Of a stretch of 64,000 bases of DNA, positions 50,166-60,064 are shown one piece after another (position 1 is the first letter of the stretch; each line of letters begins with the position of its first letter). Source of the DNA: Petralouisia muris. Lineage in GTDB: Bacteria; Bacillota; Clostridia; Lachnospirales; Lachnospiraceae. The notes beneath the pieces are model-generated. The model saw only the letters and a list, made by a program, of their open reading frames with translations, did not search any database and was not told the origin of the DNA. The stretch spans positions 42,871 to 106,870 of the forward strand of contig NZ_SRYA01000014.1 of assembly GCF_004793545.1 (NCBI RefSeq), written 5' to 3'. The position numbers were made by a program, and so were the translations under genes.

Positions 50166-52307
50166 ATGGACATTATTGCAAAATTAGCAGAAGAATTAAA
50201 GATCCGAAAGCAGCAGGCAGAAGCTGCGGTAAAGCTGATTGATGAGGGAAACACTATCCCCTTTATTTCCAGATACCGGAAAGAAGCCACCGGAGCCTTA
50301 AACGATGAAGTTCTGCGCAGCCTCAATGAAAGGCTGTTGTATTTGCGGAATTTAGAAGAGAAGAAAGAACAGGTATTGTCCTCCATTGAAGAACAGGGCA
50401 AACTGACAGAAGAGTTAAAGCAGCAGATACGTTCAGCAGAAACATTGGTGGCAGTGGAGGATTTATACCGTCCCTACCGTCCCAAGCGGCGGACCAGAGC
50501 CACCATTGCCAGGGAAAAAGGATTGGAGCCTCTGGCAAATATTATCTTGCTGCAGATGACAGAGAAACCGCTGGAAACAGAAGCAGAGGCGTTTCTGGAC
50601 GCGGAGAAAGGCGTGAATACTGCAGAGGACGCCCTTGCAGGGGCCATGGATATTCTGGCGGAAAATATTTCAGATGAAGCGGACTACCGGAAATACATCC
50701 GGGAGCTTACCATGCGTACCGGAAAAATTATATCTACTGCCAAGGATCAGGAAGCGGAGTCCGTATATGAGATGTATTATGATTTCGAAGAAGGGCTGGC
50801 AAAGCTGGCAGGCCACCGGATTCTGGCTCTGAACCGGGGAGAGGCGGAGAAGGTTCTCACTGTGAAAGTGGAAGCGCCTGCAGAACAGATTTTACAGTAT
50901 TTAGAGAAGAAAACGATTTCCAGGGATAACTCGTATACCTCCCCTGTGTTAAAGGCAGCGGCGGAGGACAGCTATAAACGGCTGATCGCCCCGGCTATTG
51001 AACGGGAAATTCGAAATGAACTGACAGAACGGGCGCAGGACGGAGCCATTCGGGTATTCGGAAAGAACCTGGAGCAGCTATTGATGCAGCCGCCCATTGC
51101 CGGAAAAGTGGTGCTGGGCTGGGACCCGGCCTTTCGTACCGGATGTAAGCTGGCAGTAGTGGATTCTACTGGAAAAGTGCTGGACACCACAGTAATTTAT
51201 CCTACGGCTCCCCAGAATAAAGTGGAGGAATCCAAAGCGGTTTTGAAAAAAATGATTCAGAAATATGGAATTTCCCTGATTTCTGTGGGAAATGGAACCG
51301 CCTCCCGGGAGTCGGAGATGATTATTGTAGATTTGCTGAAGGAAATTCCCGTTCCGGTTCAGTATGTGATTGTAAATGAAGCAGGTGCTTCGGTATATTC
51401 TGCCAGCAAGCTGGCGACAGAAGAATTCCCTAATTTTGATGTAGGCCAGAGAAGCGCGGCGTCTATTGCAAGGCGTCTCCAGGACCCACTGGCGGAACTG
51501 GTGAAAATTGATCCCAAATCCATCGGAGTAGGCCAGTATCAGCATGATATGAACCAGAAAAAATTAAGCGACGCCCTCGGCGGCGTGGTGGAGGACTGTG
51601 TCAATAAGGTTGGGGTGGATCTGAACACGGCTTCTGCTTCTCTGCTGGAGTATATTTCCGGTATTACAAAGGTTATCGCCAAAAATATTGTAGCGTACCG
51701 GGAAGAAAACGGCAGATTCCTTACCAGGGCACAGTTATTGAAGGTGGCAAAATTAGGCCCCAAGGCATATGAACAATGTGCAGGATTTATGCGTATCTCC
51801 GATGGGAAAAATCCTCTGGACGGAACCAGCGTCCATCCGGAAAGCTATGAAGCAACGCTGAAGCTGCTGGATAAACTGGGCTATCAGCCGGAGGATATTC
51901 GGGAAGGAAAACTGGCAGGAATTTCCCAAAAGGTATCCAATTATAAGAAACTGGCGGCAGAGCTGGAAATCGGGGAAATGACCCTGCAGGATATTGTAAA
52001 GGAATTGGAAAAGCCTGCAAGAGACCCCAGGGAGGATATGCCAAAGCCTATTCTGCGCAGTGATGTACTGGAAATGAAGGACCTGACCCCGGGTATGATT
52101 CTGAAGGGAACAGTACGCAATGTGATTGACTTTGGAGCTTTTGTGGATATCGGAGTCCATCAGGACGGACTGGTACATATTTCCCAGATGACAGAGCGGT
52201 ATATCAAACATCCTCTGGAAGCAGTCAGCGTAGGAGATATTGTGGAAGTGAAAGTTATGAGTGTGGATTTACAAAAGAAACGGATTCAGCTTACAATGAA
52301 AATCTGA
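50166..52307 (+). CDS. tex: Tex-family RNA-binding protein
   Basis: 713 residues from ATG 50166 (AAGGAG eight bases upstream); a TTG just before is less likely. Tex proteins bind nucleic acids and act in transcription. Modules in order: N-terminal helical region (PFISRYRKEATGALNDE), YqgF-like RNase H fold (VVLGWDPAFRTGCKLAVVD), helix-hairpin-helix (GVDLNTASASLLEYISGI) and a C-terminal S1 domain (GMILKGTVRNVIDFGAFVDI) near residue 640. All are complete. Upstream there are 190 bases divergent from the DUF4190 gene. Confidence 0.93.
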   Translation: MDIIAKLAEELKIRKQQAEAAVKLIDEGNTIPFISRYRKEATGALNDEVLRSLNERLLYLRNLEEKKEQVLSSIEEQGKLTEELKQQIRSAETLVAVEDLYRPYRPKRRTRATIAREKGLEPLANIILLQMTEKPLETEAEAFLDAEKGVNTAEDALAGAMDILAENISDEADYRKYIRELTMRTGKIISTAKDQEAESVYEMYYDFEEGLAKLAGHRILALNRGEAEKVLTVKVEAPAEQILQYLEKKTISRDNSYTSPVLKAAAEDSYKRLIAPAIEREIRNELTERAQDGAIRVFGKNLEQLLMQPPIAGKVVLGWDPAFRTGCKLAVVDSTGKVLDTTVIYPTAPQNKVEESKAVLKKMIQKYGISLISVGNGTASRESEMIIVDLLKEIPVPVQYVIVNEAGASVYSASKLATEEFPNFDVGQRSAASIARRLQDPLAELVKIDPKSIGVGQYQHDMNQKKLSDALGGVVEDCVNKVGVDLNTASASLLEYISGITKVIAKNIVAYREENGRFLTRAQLLKVAKLGPKAYEQCAGFMRISDGKNPLDGTSVHPESYEATLKLLDKLGYQPEDIREGKLAGISQKVSNYKKLAAELEIGEMTLQDIVKELEKPARDPREDMPKPILRSDVLEMKDLTPGMILKGTVRNVIDFGAFVDIGVHQDGLVHISQMTERYIKHPLEAVSVGDIVEVKVMSVDLQKKRIQLTMKI

Positions 52308-52327
52308 CATTTTGAAAAATATGCCTG

Positions 52328-52356
52328 TTGACAGATACAGCAGGCAGGAGTAGAAT
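52328..52356 (+). promoter_or_regulatory. riboflavin operon promoter
   Basis: TTGACA (52328-52333), 17 bases, TAGAAT (52351-52356), about 20 bases before the FMN riboswitch. Confidence 0.75.
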
Positions 52357-52376
52357 AGAGCTATAAATTAAATAGT

Positions 52377-52543
52377 GTTCTTCAGGGCAGGGTGACTTTT
52401 TCCCGGCAGAATCCAGGCACAGGATTCTGGAGAAAAGGAATTCCCGACCGACGGTGATACCCCAGGAGGGCAAGTCCGTGAGCCGCAAGGCATGATTTGG
52501 TGAGAATCCAAAACCGACAGTACAGTCTGGATGGGAGAAGAAA
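52377..52543 (+). ncRNA. FMN riboswitch (RFN element)
   Basis: The conserved RFN blocks are present in order: TTCAGGGCAGGGTGA at the 5' side, TTCCCGACCGACGGTGATACC, AGTCCGTGAGCC, GATTTGGTGAGAATCC, AAACCGACAGT and TCTGGATGGGAGAAGA at the 3' side. FMN binding favours the terminator that follows, so ribU and the riboflavin genes are switched off when FMN is plentiful. Edges are approximate. Confidence 0.97.
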
Positions 52544-52570
52544 ATATTTATTAATGCGTGTATTTTATAT

Positions 52571-52602
52571 GCCCTGGATCTCTGGATTCAGGGCGTTTTT
52601 TT
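52571..52602 (+). terminator. riboswitch-controlled intrinsic terminator
   Basis: GCCCTGGATC pairs with GGATTCAGGGC (one G-T pair) around a short loop, followed by seven T. It lies between the RFN element and ribU. FMN-bound aptamer allows it to form; the free aptamer should form a competing anti-terminator. Confidence 0.9.
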
Positions 52603-52703
52603 GTAGTTACGCAGAAAATATACCGCCCAAGGAAGATTTTGTAAAATCTGAAACAGCGGTTCTGAAGACACGAAATGATTAACTTATAAAGGAGTGTTTT
52701 GTC

Positions 52704-53366
52704 ATGAATCAAAGGAGTACAGCAACAGCAGGAAAACAGACTAGGCAGAAGGATATCTGGAAAATGACTATGACCGCCATGCTGTCAGCCATTGCATTTC
52801 TTCTGATGTTTTTGGAATTTTCCGTTCCCATTATGCCGGCTTTTATCAAGATGGATTTGTCGGAGCTTCCGGCGTTGATAGGGGCGTTTGCCATGGGGCC
52901 GGTGAGCGGGGCGATGATTTGTCTGATTAAGAATCTGCTCCATCTGTTTATGACCACCACCGGAGGTGTGGGGGAACTGTCTAATTTTATTCTTGGAGCT
53001 TCCTTTGTGGTTCCGGCAGGGCTGATTTACCGGAAATGGAAAGGGAAGAAAAGTGCAGTTGCAGGAGCTTTGGCCGGAGCTGTTTTAATGGCGGTGATCA
53101 GTGTCTTCTCCAATTATTTTATTGTATATCCCGTATATTATAATTTTATGCCGGAGGAAACGGTATTGGCAGCTTATCAGATGATTTTTCCGGGTGTGAA
53201 AAATATGCTGCAGTGCCTGATTGTTTTTAATGCGCCCTTTACTTTTGTAAAAGGAGTGTTCAGTGTGGTGATTACAGTGCTGGTTTATAAGCCGCTGTCT
53301 CCATTTTTGAAAGGAAATTACAGAGGTTCCAAAGCGCCTGGGAAGAACACAGGATACAGCGCTTAG
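52704..53366 (+). CDS. ribU: riboflavin ECF transporter substrate-binding subunit
   Basis: 220 residues behind AAAGGAGTG. Six hydrophobic helices, with the S-component motif EFSVPIMPAFIKMDLSELP near residue 45 and GPVSGAMICLIKNLLHLF. RibU binds riboflavin in the membrane and works with a shared ECF energy module encoded elsewhere. Placed directly under the FMN riboswitch, followed by ribD. Confidence 0.93.
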   Translation: MNQRSTATAGKQTRQKDIWKMTMTAMLSAIAFLLMFLEFSVPIMPAFIKMDLSELPALIGAFAMGPVSGAMICLIKNLLHLFMTTTGGVGELSNFILGASFVVPAGLIYRKWKGKKSAVAGALAGAVLMAVISVFSNYFIVYPVYYNFMPEETVLAAYQMIFPGVKNMLQCLIVFNAPFTFVKGVFSVVITVLVYKPLSPFLKGNYRGSKAPGKNTGYSA

Positions 53367-53427
53367 ACCGCCAGCAAAGTTTTTGCATAAACCTTATATT
53401 GTTGAGCATCAATCTCAGGAGGAAAAC

Positions 53428-54651
53428 ATGCAGCAGAAGAAAACGCCCGAAGATTATATGCGGCAGGCCCTTGTGCTTGCCAAGCAAGGGGAAGGAAAAG
53501 TATCGCCCAATCCTATGGTAGGCTGCGTAGTGGTAAAGAATGGAATTGTCATTGCCGAAGGTTACCATGAGAGATACGGCGGATTCCATGCAGAGCGCAA
53601 TGCTCTGCAAAATTGCAAAGAGGATACCGAAGGGGCGGAGCTTTACGTGACTCTGGAGCCCTGCTGTCATTATGGCAAGATGCCGCCCTGTACCGAAATT
53701 ATTATAGAAAAGAAGATCAAAACGGTCTATGTAGGCTGTCTGGATTCCAATCCCAAGGTGGCCGGAAAGGGCGTTCAGATTTTACGGGAACATGGGATTT
53801 TAGTGGAAACCGGAATTTTAGAACAAGAATGCAGAACTTTAAACGAAGTGTTTTTTCATTACATGGAAACAAACATGCCTTTCCTTACAATGAAATACGC
53901 CATGACCCTGGATGGGAAAATTGCCTGTGAAACAGGGGATTCCAAATGGGTGACGGGAGAAGAATCCAGAAATTATGTACAATTTCTGCGTAACCGCTGC
54001 CGGGGAATTATGGCAGGCATTGGAACGGTTCTGACAGATGATCCTATGCTGAACTGCCGGATGGAAGGAGGCAGGAACCCGGTACGGATTATCTGCGACT
54101 CCAGGCTGCGGATTCCTTTGGACAGCCAGATTGTAAAAACCGCTTCTGAGATAGAAACCATCGTAGTCTGGAATCCGGCAAAAGCAATTGCATGGAGAGC
54201 CCAGGGCGAAGGCTTAGAAGAGAAAAAGCAGGAGTTGGAAAGCCATGGCTTGTTTTTGCTGGAGGTTCCCACGGGAGCAGACGGAGAACTGGAGCTTTCC
54301 TATTTACTTGGACAATTAGCAAAACGTGGGATTGACAGTATATTACTGGAGGGCGGCGGAACCCTGAATGCTTCTGTGCTGAGAGCAAATCTGGTACAGC
54401 GGGTCTATGCCTTTATCGCTCCGAAACTGGTAGCCGGGGCCGATGCTAAATCTCCCATTGAAGGCAGCGGTATTTCCCGGATGAAAGATGCAGTCAGGCT
54501 GGAGGATTTAGAAGTTATCAGATTTGGTGAGGATGTATGTATGACCGGCAGGCTTACAGGAAAATCTGCATCATATCGTTCATTTGGCCTGCAGGTATCG
54601 GAAAAACAAAATTTGTGCAGACGGGAGGAAAAATGTTTACCGGAATCATAG
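53428..54651 (+). CDS. ribD: bifunctional riboflavin deaminase/reductase
   Basis: 407 residues from ATG 53428 (CAGGAGG upstream). The first 150 residues are the deaminase (GGFHAERNALQNC and EPCCHYGKMPPC, zinc ligands His and two Cys). The rest is the reductase (MTLDGKIACETGDSKWVTGEESR and ILLEGGGTLNASVLR). It acts on the 2,5-diamino pyrimidine after GTP cyclohydrolase II. Its end overlaps ribE by 19 bases. Confidence 0.95.
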   Translation: MQQKKTPEDYMRQALVLAKQGEGKVSPNPMVGCVVVKNGIVIAEGYHERYGGFHAERNALQNCKEDTEGAELYVTLEPCCHYGKMPPCTEIIIEKKIKTVYVGCLDSNPKVAGKGVQILREHGILVETGILEQECRTLNEVFFHYMETNMPFLTMKYAMTLDGKIACETGDSKWVTGEESRNYVQFLRNRCRGIMAGIGTVLTDDPMLNCRMEGGRNPVRIICDSRLRIPLDSQIVKTASEIETIVVWNPAKAIAWRAQGEGLEEKKQELESHGLFLLEVPTGADGELELSYLLGQLAKRGIDSILLEGGGTLNASVLRANLVQRVYAFIAPKLVAGADAKSPIEGSGISRMKDAVRLEDLEVIRFGEDVCMTGRLTGKSASYRSFGLQVSEKQNLCRREEKCLPES

Positions 54652-55283
54652 AAGAAACAGGAGAAATCTGTGAAATTAAAAAAGAAACCCTTTCCGCCAG
54701 GATAAAAATCCGCTGCCGAAAGGTTTTAGAGGGAACGAAAATCGGCGACAGTATTGCAGTCAACGGCATCTGCCTTACGGTGACGTCCCTTGCAAAAGAC
54801 GGGTTTACTGCAGATGTGATGGCAGAAACCATGCGCCGCAGCAGTTTATCAGAGCTGAGGATTCCCGGGATCGTGAATCTGGAGAGGGCCATGGCGGCAG
54901 ACGGAAGGTTTGGCGGCCATATCGTCTCTGGTCATATTGATGGAACCGGAACCATTGCCGGAATCCGTCAGGAGGAAAATGCGGTCTGGTATACGATTGC
55001 TGCAGAACCAAAGCTGCTTCGTTATATCGTGGAAAAAGGCTCTGTCGCTTTAGATGGGATCAGCCTGACTGTGGCGAAGGTGACAGAAGAGGATTTTCAG
55101 GTATCTGTCATTCCCCATACTCGCCAGGAAACTGCGTTGACGGAGAAAAAGCCAGGCGGCAGAATCAACATAGAGTGTGATGTTATCGGAAAATATGTGG
55201 AAAAACTTCTTACAGACGTGAAGCCGGAGGAAAAGAAATCACATCTCACCGAAAGTTTTTTGATAGAGCATGGTTTTTTGTAA
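54633..55283 (+). CDS. ribE: riboflavin synthase alpha chain
   Basis: 216 residues from ATG 54633, inside the end of ribD with GGGAGG upstream. Two lumazine-binding barrels: MFTGIIEETGEIC and a second from about residue 97 (FGGHIVSGHIDGTGTIA). The SxVNGxxLTV-type motif occurs twice (SIAVNGICLTVTSL and SVALDGISLTVAKV). It dismutates two lumazine molecules to riboflavin. Confidence 0.95.
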   Translation: MFTGIIEETGEICEIKKETLSARIKIRCRKVLEGTKIGDSIAVNGICLTVTSLAKDGFTADVMAETMRRSSLSELRIPGIVNLERAMAADGRFGGHIVSGHIDGTGTIAGIRQEENAVWYTIAAEPKLLRYIVEKGSVALDGISLTVAKVTEEDFQVSVIPHTRQETALTEKKPGGRINIECDVIGKYVEKLLTDVKPEEKKSHLTESFLIEHGFL

Positions 55284-55372
55284 AAATAGTCGGGCTATAT
55301 TATGAAAATTCTTTCGGTTTAGTTTACAATGGCAGCAGGCTTTTGCAGGAAGTTTAGAAAGGAAGAAATAAG

Positions 55373-56575
55373 ATGAGTAAAAAAATAGATACCATTAGGC
55401 AGGCAATTGAAGATATCAGACAGGGAAAAATCATTATGGTAATTGACGATCCGGACCGGGAAAATGAAGGAGATTTCATCTGCGCCGCAGAATTTGCCAC
55501 GCCGGAAAATATCAACTTCATGGCTACCCATGGAAAAGGCTTAATCTGCATGCCCATGAGCAAGGATTTATGCCAGAAGCTTGGTTTAAAGCAGATGGTG
55601 GAGCAAAATACAGATAACCATCAGACAGCATTTACCGTATCCATTGACGGCGTACATACAGACACAGGAATTTCTGCTTTTGAGCGTTCAGAAACAGCCC
55701 TGGCAGCGGTGAAAGACGATGCGAAGCCAGAGGACTTCCGCAAGCCGGGCCATATGTTTCCGCTGGAATCCAGAGAAGGAGGAGTGCTGAAACGCACCGG
55801 CCACACAGAGGCCACCGTAGATTTGGCAATTTTGGCTGGATTAAAGCCCTGCGGCCTTTGCTGTGAAATTATGCGGGAAGATGGAACTATGATGCGAACC
55901 ACAGAGTTGTTAGAGCTGGCAGAAAAATTCCAGATGACGGTCATTACCGTTGCGGATCTGGTGCGTTACCGAATGGATATAGACAGTCTGGTGCGCCAGG
56001 AAGCCCATGCCAAGCTTCCCACAAAATATGGGGAATTTGAAATCTACGGCTATGTTAATAAGTTAAACGGCGAGCATCACGTAGCATTGGTGATGGGAGA
56101 GGTTGCTGATGGAAAGCCGGTGCTGTGCCGGGTTCATTCCGAATGTCTGACTGGAGATGTCTTTGGTTCCGGCCGCTGTGACTGCGGTGAACAATTAGAT
56201 GCGGCCATGAAAGCAATTGCAGAAGAAGGCCGAGGCATTCTTCTTTATATGCGCCAGGAGGGCCGCGGAATCGGATTGATTAACAAACTAAAGGCATACG
56301 AATTGCAGGAACGGGGCCTTGATACCGTAGAAGCCAACGTAGAGCTGGGATTTGCGCCGGATTTGCGGGATTACGGCATCGGCGCCCAGATTCTGCATGA
56401 TTTGGGCGCCGAAAAGCTTCGCCTGCTTACCAACAATCCTAAGAAAATTGCAGGACTTTCCGGCTATGGAATATCCATTGAAGAACGGGTTCCCATACAG
56501 ATGCCGGCAAAAAAAACAGACGTATTTTATCTGAAAACCAAGCAGAGTAAGATGCAGCATATGACGAATTACTGA
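55373..56575 (+). CDS. ribBA: DHBP synthase / GTP cyclohydrolase II fusion
   Basis: 400 residues behind AAAGGAAG. The first 200 residues are the DHBP synthase ([28 protein letters not shown]). The second half is GTP cyclohydrolase II, with a zinc site ([20 protein letters not shown]) and the catalytic [20 protein letters not shown]. It provides both precursors of riboflavin: dihydroxybutanone phosphate and the pyrimidine. Confidence 0.97.
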   Translation: MSKKIDTIRQAIEDIRQGKIIMVIDDPDRENEGDFICAAEFATPENINFMATHGKGLICMPMSKDLCQKLGLKQMVEQNTDNHQTAFTVSIDGVHTDTGISAFERSETALAAVKDDAKPEDFRKPGHMFPLESREGGVLKRTGHTEATVDLAILAGLKPCGLCCEIMREDGTMMRTTELLELAEKFQMTVITVADLVRYRMDIDSLVRQEAHAKLPTKYGEFEIYGYVNKLNGEHHVALVMGEVADGKPVLCRVHSECLTGDVFGSGRCDCGEQLDAAMKAIAEEGRGILLYMRQEGRGIGLINKLKAYELQERGLDTVEANVELGFAPDLRDYGIGAQILHDLGAEKLRLLTNNPKKIAGLSGYGISIEERVPIQMPAKKTDVFYLKTKQSKMQHMTNY

Positions 56576-56626
56576 TTGGAACTTACAGTATTCGAATCAT
56601 GTTAGAAATAGAAAAAGGAGAAAGTT

Positions 56627-57091
56627 ATGCGAGTATTAGAAGGAAACGTAGTTGCAAACGGAACAAAAGTAGGAATTGTAGCGTCCAGGTTTAATGAATT
56701 TATCGTATCTAAGCTGATAGGCGGCGCACAGGACGCTCTGATCCGCCATGGAGTCAATGATGATGACATCACTCTGGCATGGGTGCCGGGCGCTTTCGAG
56801 ATTCCACTGACGGCACAGAAGATGGCGGAGACAGGAAATTACGATGCAGTCATCTGTCTGGGAGCAGTGATCAAAGGGGCCACCACCCATTACGATTATG
56901 TGTGCGCAGAAGTCAGCAAGGGTGTGGCAGCCGTAGGCTTAAAGACAGAAATCCCTGTAATCTTTGGAGTAGTCACTACTGACAATATTGAGCAGGCCAT
57001 CGAGCGCGCCGGAACCAAAGCTGGAAATAAGGGTTATGACGCAGCATGTACAGCAATTGAGATGGTGAATCTGATTCAGAATATGAAATAG
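56627..57091 (+). CDS. ribH: 6,7-dimethyl-8-ribityllumazine synthase
   Basis: 154 residues behind AAAGGAGAA. Typical motifs: [56 protein letters not shown] and [19 protein letters not shown]. Forms the capsid-like 60-mer or pentamer that joins the ribityl pyrimidine and DHBP. It is the last gene of the rib operon; a terminator follows. Confidence 0.97.
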   Translation: MRVLEGNVVANGTKVGIVASRFNEFIVSKLIGGAQDALIRHGVNDDDITLAWVPGAFEIPLTAQKMAETGNYDAVICLGAVIKGATTHYDYVCAEVSKGVAAVGLKTEIPVIFGVVTTDNIEQAIERAGTKAGNKGYDAACTAIEMVNLIQNMK

Positions 57092-57152
57092 CATAAAATA
57101 TTTGTGAAAGAAATGGCCCTTTTTAATAGTTATATATGGGGTTCAAAAATAG

Positions 57153-57198
57153 AAGGAGTTGTTGTGAAATCATGTTTCATGGCAGCTCCTTGCTTTTT
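57153..57198 (+). terminator. terminator of the riboflavin operon
   Basis: AAGGAG (57153-57158) pairs with CTCCTT (57186-57191), with inner TTG/CAG and TGAAA/TTTCA pairs, followed by GCTTTTT. It lies about 60 bases after ribH. Confidence 0.65.
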
Positions 57199-57290
57199 GC
57201 AAACCACAAATAGTAAGGAATATTTGGTTGACAGGCATGTTAGAATTAACATATCTAAAAATGCGTAAGACCTGTGTGAGGAAAAAACTC

Positions 57291-57319
57291 TTGTACTGCT
57301 TATCGGAACATAGTATAAT
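57291..57319 (+). promoter_or_regulatory. promoter of the YcxB-like gene
   Basis: TTGTAC (57291-57296), 17 bases, TATAAT (57314-57319), 31 bases before the ATG. A second TTGACA at 57228 with a poorer -10 lies upstream. Confidence 0.65.
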
Positions 57320-57350
57320 ATGACGAAAGTAAAGAAAAGGAGAATACAAA

Positions 57351-57860
57351 ATGTCAGTTGAATTTGATACAACCATCACAGAGAAAGACATGTACCAGTT
57401 TAACCTGTACCATGCCTATCATGGATTTCAGGGAATTGTGGCAACCCTGGTGGGCGTATGGGTATTGATTATGGCAGTAATAACCTTCGGAAAAGTAGAG
57501 CTAATGTATACCCTGCTGTATCTTGCGTTCGGGGTGGCGTTTCTGGTTTATGTGCCCGTAAGTCTTTATCTGCGTTCCAAACAGCAGATAAAAAGCTCTG
57601 AGATATTAAAACAGGCCCTTCACTATAAAATTGATGATGCAGGAATCCATGTGTCCCAGGGGGAAGAAACCGCAGATCTGGAATGGAAGCAGATCTACAA
57701 GATGATATCTACAAAGAACAGCCTGCTTATTTACAGCAACCGCATAAATGCCTATGTCATCCCCCGGGAAGCGGTAGGGGATCAATATGAGAAACTAGTG
57801 GGCCTTGCCGTAAACCATTTGGAAAGCTACCGGCTGAAGTTGAATCCTTTTCACATATAA
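57351..57860 (+). CDS. YcxB-like membrane protein
   Basis: 169 residues behind AAAGGAGAAT. Two membrane helices (FQGIVATLVGVWVLIMAVITF and LMYTLLYLAFGVAFLVYVPVSLYL), then the YcxB C-terminal pH-like region: HYKIDDAGIHVSQGEETADLEWKQIYKMI and YVIPREAVG. Family function unknown. It stands alone between the rib operon and the tsaE operon. Confidence 0.75.
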   Translation: MSVEFDTTITEKDMYQFNLYHAYHGFQGIVATLVGVWVLIMAVITFGKVELMYTLLYLAFGVAFLVYVPVSLYLRSKQQIKSSEILKQALHYKIDDAGIHVSQGEETADLEWKQIYKMISTKNSLLIYSNRINAYVIPREAVGDQYEKLVGLAVNHLESYRLKLNPFHI

Positions 57861-57926
57861 TAGTGAGAAGCTGTTGGCAAATTATGTGGTTCACGGGTAT
57901 AAAAACAGCAAAAAATCGAGGTTAAT

Positions 57927-58361
57927 ATGCATAGAATAGAAACATTTTCCCCAGAAGAAACTTACCAGCTTGGGCACAAATTAGGAGAGCAGGCCAGGCC
58001 GGGAGAACTGTATACACTAATCGGCGATCTGGGCGTCGGGAAAACCGTGCTGACCCAGGGCATTGCCAGAGGACTTGGAATTGAAGAGCCAGTCAGCAGC
58101 CCCACATTTACGATTGTGCAGGTGTATGAGGAGGGAAGAATGCCCTTCTATCATTTTGACGTCTACCGGATTGGCGGCGTGGAAGAGATGGAGGAAATCG
58201 GTTACGAAGATTATTTTTACGGACAGGGCCTTACTATGATCGAGTGGGCCAATTTGATTGAGGAGATTCTTCCGGAACACTATTGGGAAATAAAGATAGA
58301 AAAAGATCTGGAGCAAGGATTTGACTACCGCAAAATTACGGTAAGAGAGGTAACGAGATGA
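57927..58361 (+). CDS. tsaE: t6A threonylcarbamoyladenosine synthesis ATPase
   Basis: 144 residues. P-loop GDLGVGKTVLTQGIARGLG; PVSSPTFTIVQVYEEG; and late MIEWANLIEEILPE, all family landmarks. TsaE joins TsaB and TsaD in making t6A on ANN-reading tRNAs. Its final four bases overlap the start of tsaB, and tsaD is 3 kb downstream in the same direction. Confidence 0.95.
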   Translation: MHRIETFSPEETYQLGHKLGEQARPGELYTLIGDLGVGKTVLTQGIARGLGIEEPVSSPTFTIVQVYEEGRMPFYHFDVYRIGGVEEMEEIGYEDYFYGQGLTMIEWANLIEEILPEHYWEIKIEKDLEQGFDYRKITVREVTR

Positions 58362-59068
58362 AAATATTAGGACTGGACAGCTCTGGCCTTGTGGCCAGTG
58401 TGGCTGTTGTGGAAGAAGATAACCTGCTGGCAGAATATACCGTAAATTACAAAAAAACACATTCCCAGACATTGCTCCCCATGCTGGACGCCATCGTCAA
58501 AATGATAGATCTGGATTTTGATACCATAGATGCAGTTGCCGTGGCAGGAGGCCCAGGATCCTTTACTGGACTGCGGATCGGTTCCGCCACCGCCAAAGGA
58601 CTGGGGCTGGCCTTGCAGAAACCGTTGATACAGATTCCTACCGTAGACGGCCTTGCCTATAATCTTTATGGCTGCAGGGATATGGTATGTCCTCTGATGG
58701 ACGCCAGGAGAAATCAAACCTATACCGGCCTGTATGAATTTACGGCAGAAGGCATGAAGACGTTGCAATGCCAGTGTGCAGTGGGAATTGATGAAATTGT
58801 GAAAGAAATCAATAACCGGAGCCGTCCGGTTGTGTTTTTAGGAGACGGCGTACCGGTGTTTCGGCCGTTTTTGGAAGAAAACTGTAAGACAGAATATTCT
58901 TTTGCGCCGGCCCATATGAATAAACAGCGGGCAGCCTCTGTGGCGGCGTTGGCCTGTCTCTATTATCAGGAAGGCAAAACAGAAACTGCAGCAGAACACA
59001 GCCCGGATTATCTGCGTCTGTCCCAGGCAGAGCGGGAGCGGCAGGAAAAGGAGCGGCAGGAGCAATAA
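58358..59068 (+). CDS. tsaB: t6A synthesis scaffold protein
   Basis: 236 residues overlapping tsaE by four bases. ASKHA fold: ILGLDSSGLVASVAVVEED, HSQTLLPMLDAIVKM and VAGGPGSFTGLRIGSATAKGL. TsaB pairs with TsaD, the catalytic subunit, encoded at 61647. The C-terminus ends in a Glu/Arg-rich tail (SQAERERQEKERQEQ). Confidence 0.95.
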   Translation: MKILGLDSSGLVASVAVVEEDNLLAEYTVNYKKTHSQTLLPMLDAIVKMIDLDFDTIDAVAVAGGPGSFTGLRIGSATAKGLGLALQKPLIQIPTVDGLAYNLYGCRDMVCPLMDARRNQTYTGLYEFTAEGMKTLQCQCAVGIDEIVKEINNRSRPVVFLGDGVPVFRPFLEENCKTEYSFAPAHMNKQRAASVAALACLYYQEGKTETAAEHSPDYLRLSQAERERQEKERQEQ

Positions 59069-59126
59069 ACTGGTGTGCAGTATACGGTTTGCAGAAGAAA
59101 ATGGCGGACAAAGGAGCAGGAGGAAA

Positions 59127-59567
59127 ATGGCAGAATTAGTATTTCGGGAAATGGATGTCCGGGATATCCCGGAAGCTGTCAGACTGGAACGGCAGCTTTT
59201 TTCCTGTCCATGGTCTGAGCAGGCGTTTCTGGAATCTCTGAATCAGGATACATTGTTTGTGACAGCGCAAAAGGACAGTGTAATCGTGGGGTATTGCGGA
59301 ATGTACTGTTATGCCGGCGGAGAGGGGGAGATTACCAATGTGGCTGTGGCTCCCCGCTGCCAGAATCAGGGGATCGGCCGGAAGATGATGGAATATCTGC
59401 TGGCACAGGCGCGGACAAGGGGAATCATCCGTATTATTTTAGAGGCTCGCGTCTCCAATGCAAATGCCATTCATTTATACGAGGAAACAGGTTTCAGAAG
59501 CTGCGGAATCCGAAAGAATTTGTACGAACTGCCCAGGGAAGACGGCATAATAATGGTATTGGAATGA
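59127..59567 (+). CDS. rimI: ribosomal protein S18 alanine N-acetyltransferase
   Basis: 146 residues from ATG 59127, chosen because AGGAGG is just upstream and MAELVFREMDVRDIPEA is the family start. The GNAT core has GYCGMYCYAGGEGEITNVAV, QNQGIGRKMMEYLLAQAR and NANAIHLYEETGF. It acetylates S18 and possibly other proteins. The tsaE-tsaB-rimI order is common in Firmicutes. Confidence 0.92.
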   Translation: MAELVFREMDVRDIPEAVRLERQLFSCPWSEQAFLESLNQDTLFVTAQKDSVIVGYCGMYCYAGGEGEITNVAVAPRCQNQGIGRKMMEYLLAQARTRGIIRIILEARVSNANAIHLYEETGFRSCGIRKNLYELPREDGIIMVLE

Positions 59568-59809
59568 CAGATTTTTGCCAGATAGATTTTTTGGGGAGGA
59601 TTGGCGGTATGATTCATAGTTTCCGTGTAATTGGACGGTATGTTTTTGGCTGCAATTTCCTCTTTCCAACGTGAGAGTCCTTTCGCTATAATAAGAATGA
59701 GAAACTGTCAGTTTACTGCAGATTTTACTGCCGGTTTCATTAAGCGCATTCCGTTTCAGGCTGTATCCGCAGGGCGTACGGAAGAAGCGCAGAGCAGGGA
59801 GGACGCCAG

Positions 59810-60037
59810 ATGAAAACAGAAGAAAAGAAAATTATATGCAATTGCTGTAAAAAAACAATTCGGGAAGAGAACGGAATACCCAGAGAAGAATTTCTTCATG
59901 TAGAGAAAGAATGGGGATATTTTTCCGGAAAGGACGGGGAAAGGCAGGAATTTGATATTTGTGAAGCTTGCTATGATAAATGGGTGAAAAGTTTTCAGAT
60001 TCCTGTACAGACAATAGAAGTAACAGAACTGGTTTAA
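59810..60037 (+). CDS. small zinc-ribbon protein
   Basis: 75 residues. Two Cys pairs (CNCCKK and CEACYDKW) could bind one zinc. The middle (REEFLHVEKEWGYFSGKDG) is polar. I do not recognise the family, but it is conserved-looking and its start ATG follows AGGACGCCAG. A TATAAT at 59687-59692 lies upstream in the 240-base gap, but without a clear -35. Confidence 0.55.
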   Translation: MKTEEKKIICNCCKKTIREENGIPREEFLHVEKEWGYFSGKDGERQEFDICEACYDKWVKSFQIPVQTIEVTELV

Positions 60038-60064
60038 ACGAGATATAGTTTGAAAGGAAATATT

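Noticed and set aside
59568..59809. A gene in the 240-base gap before the small zinc-ribbon protein
   Set aside because: Frames there are short and without ribosome site; only a TATAAT-like box at 59687 is seen and it has no matching -35.
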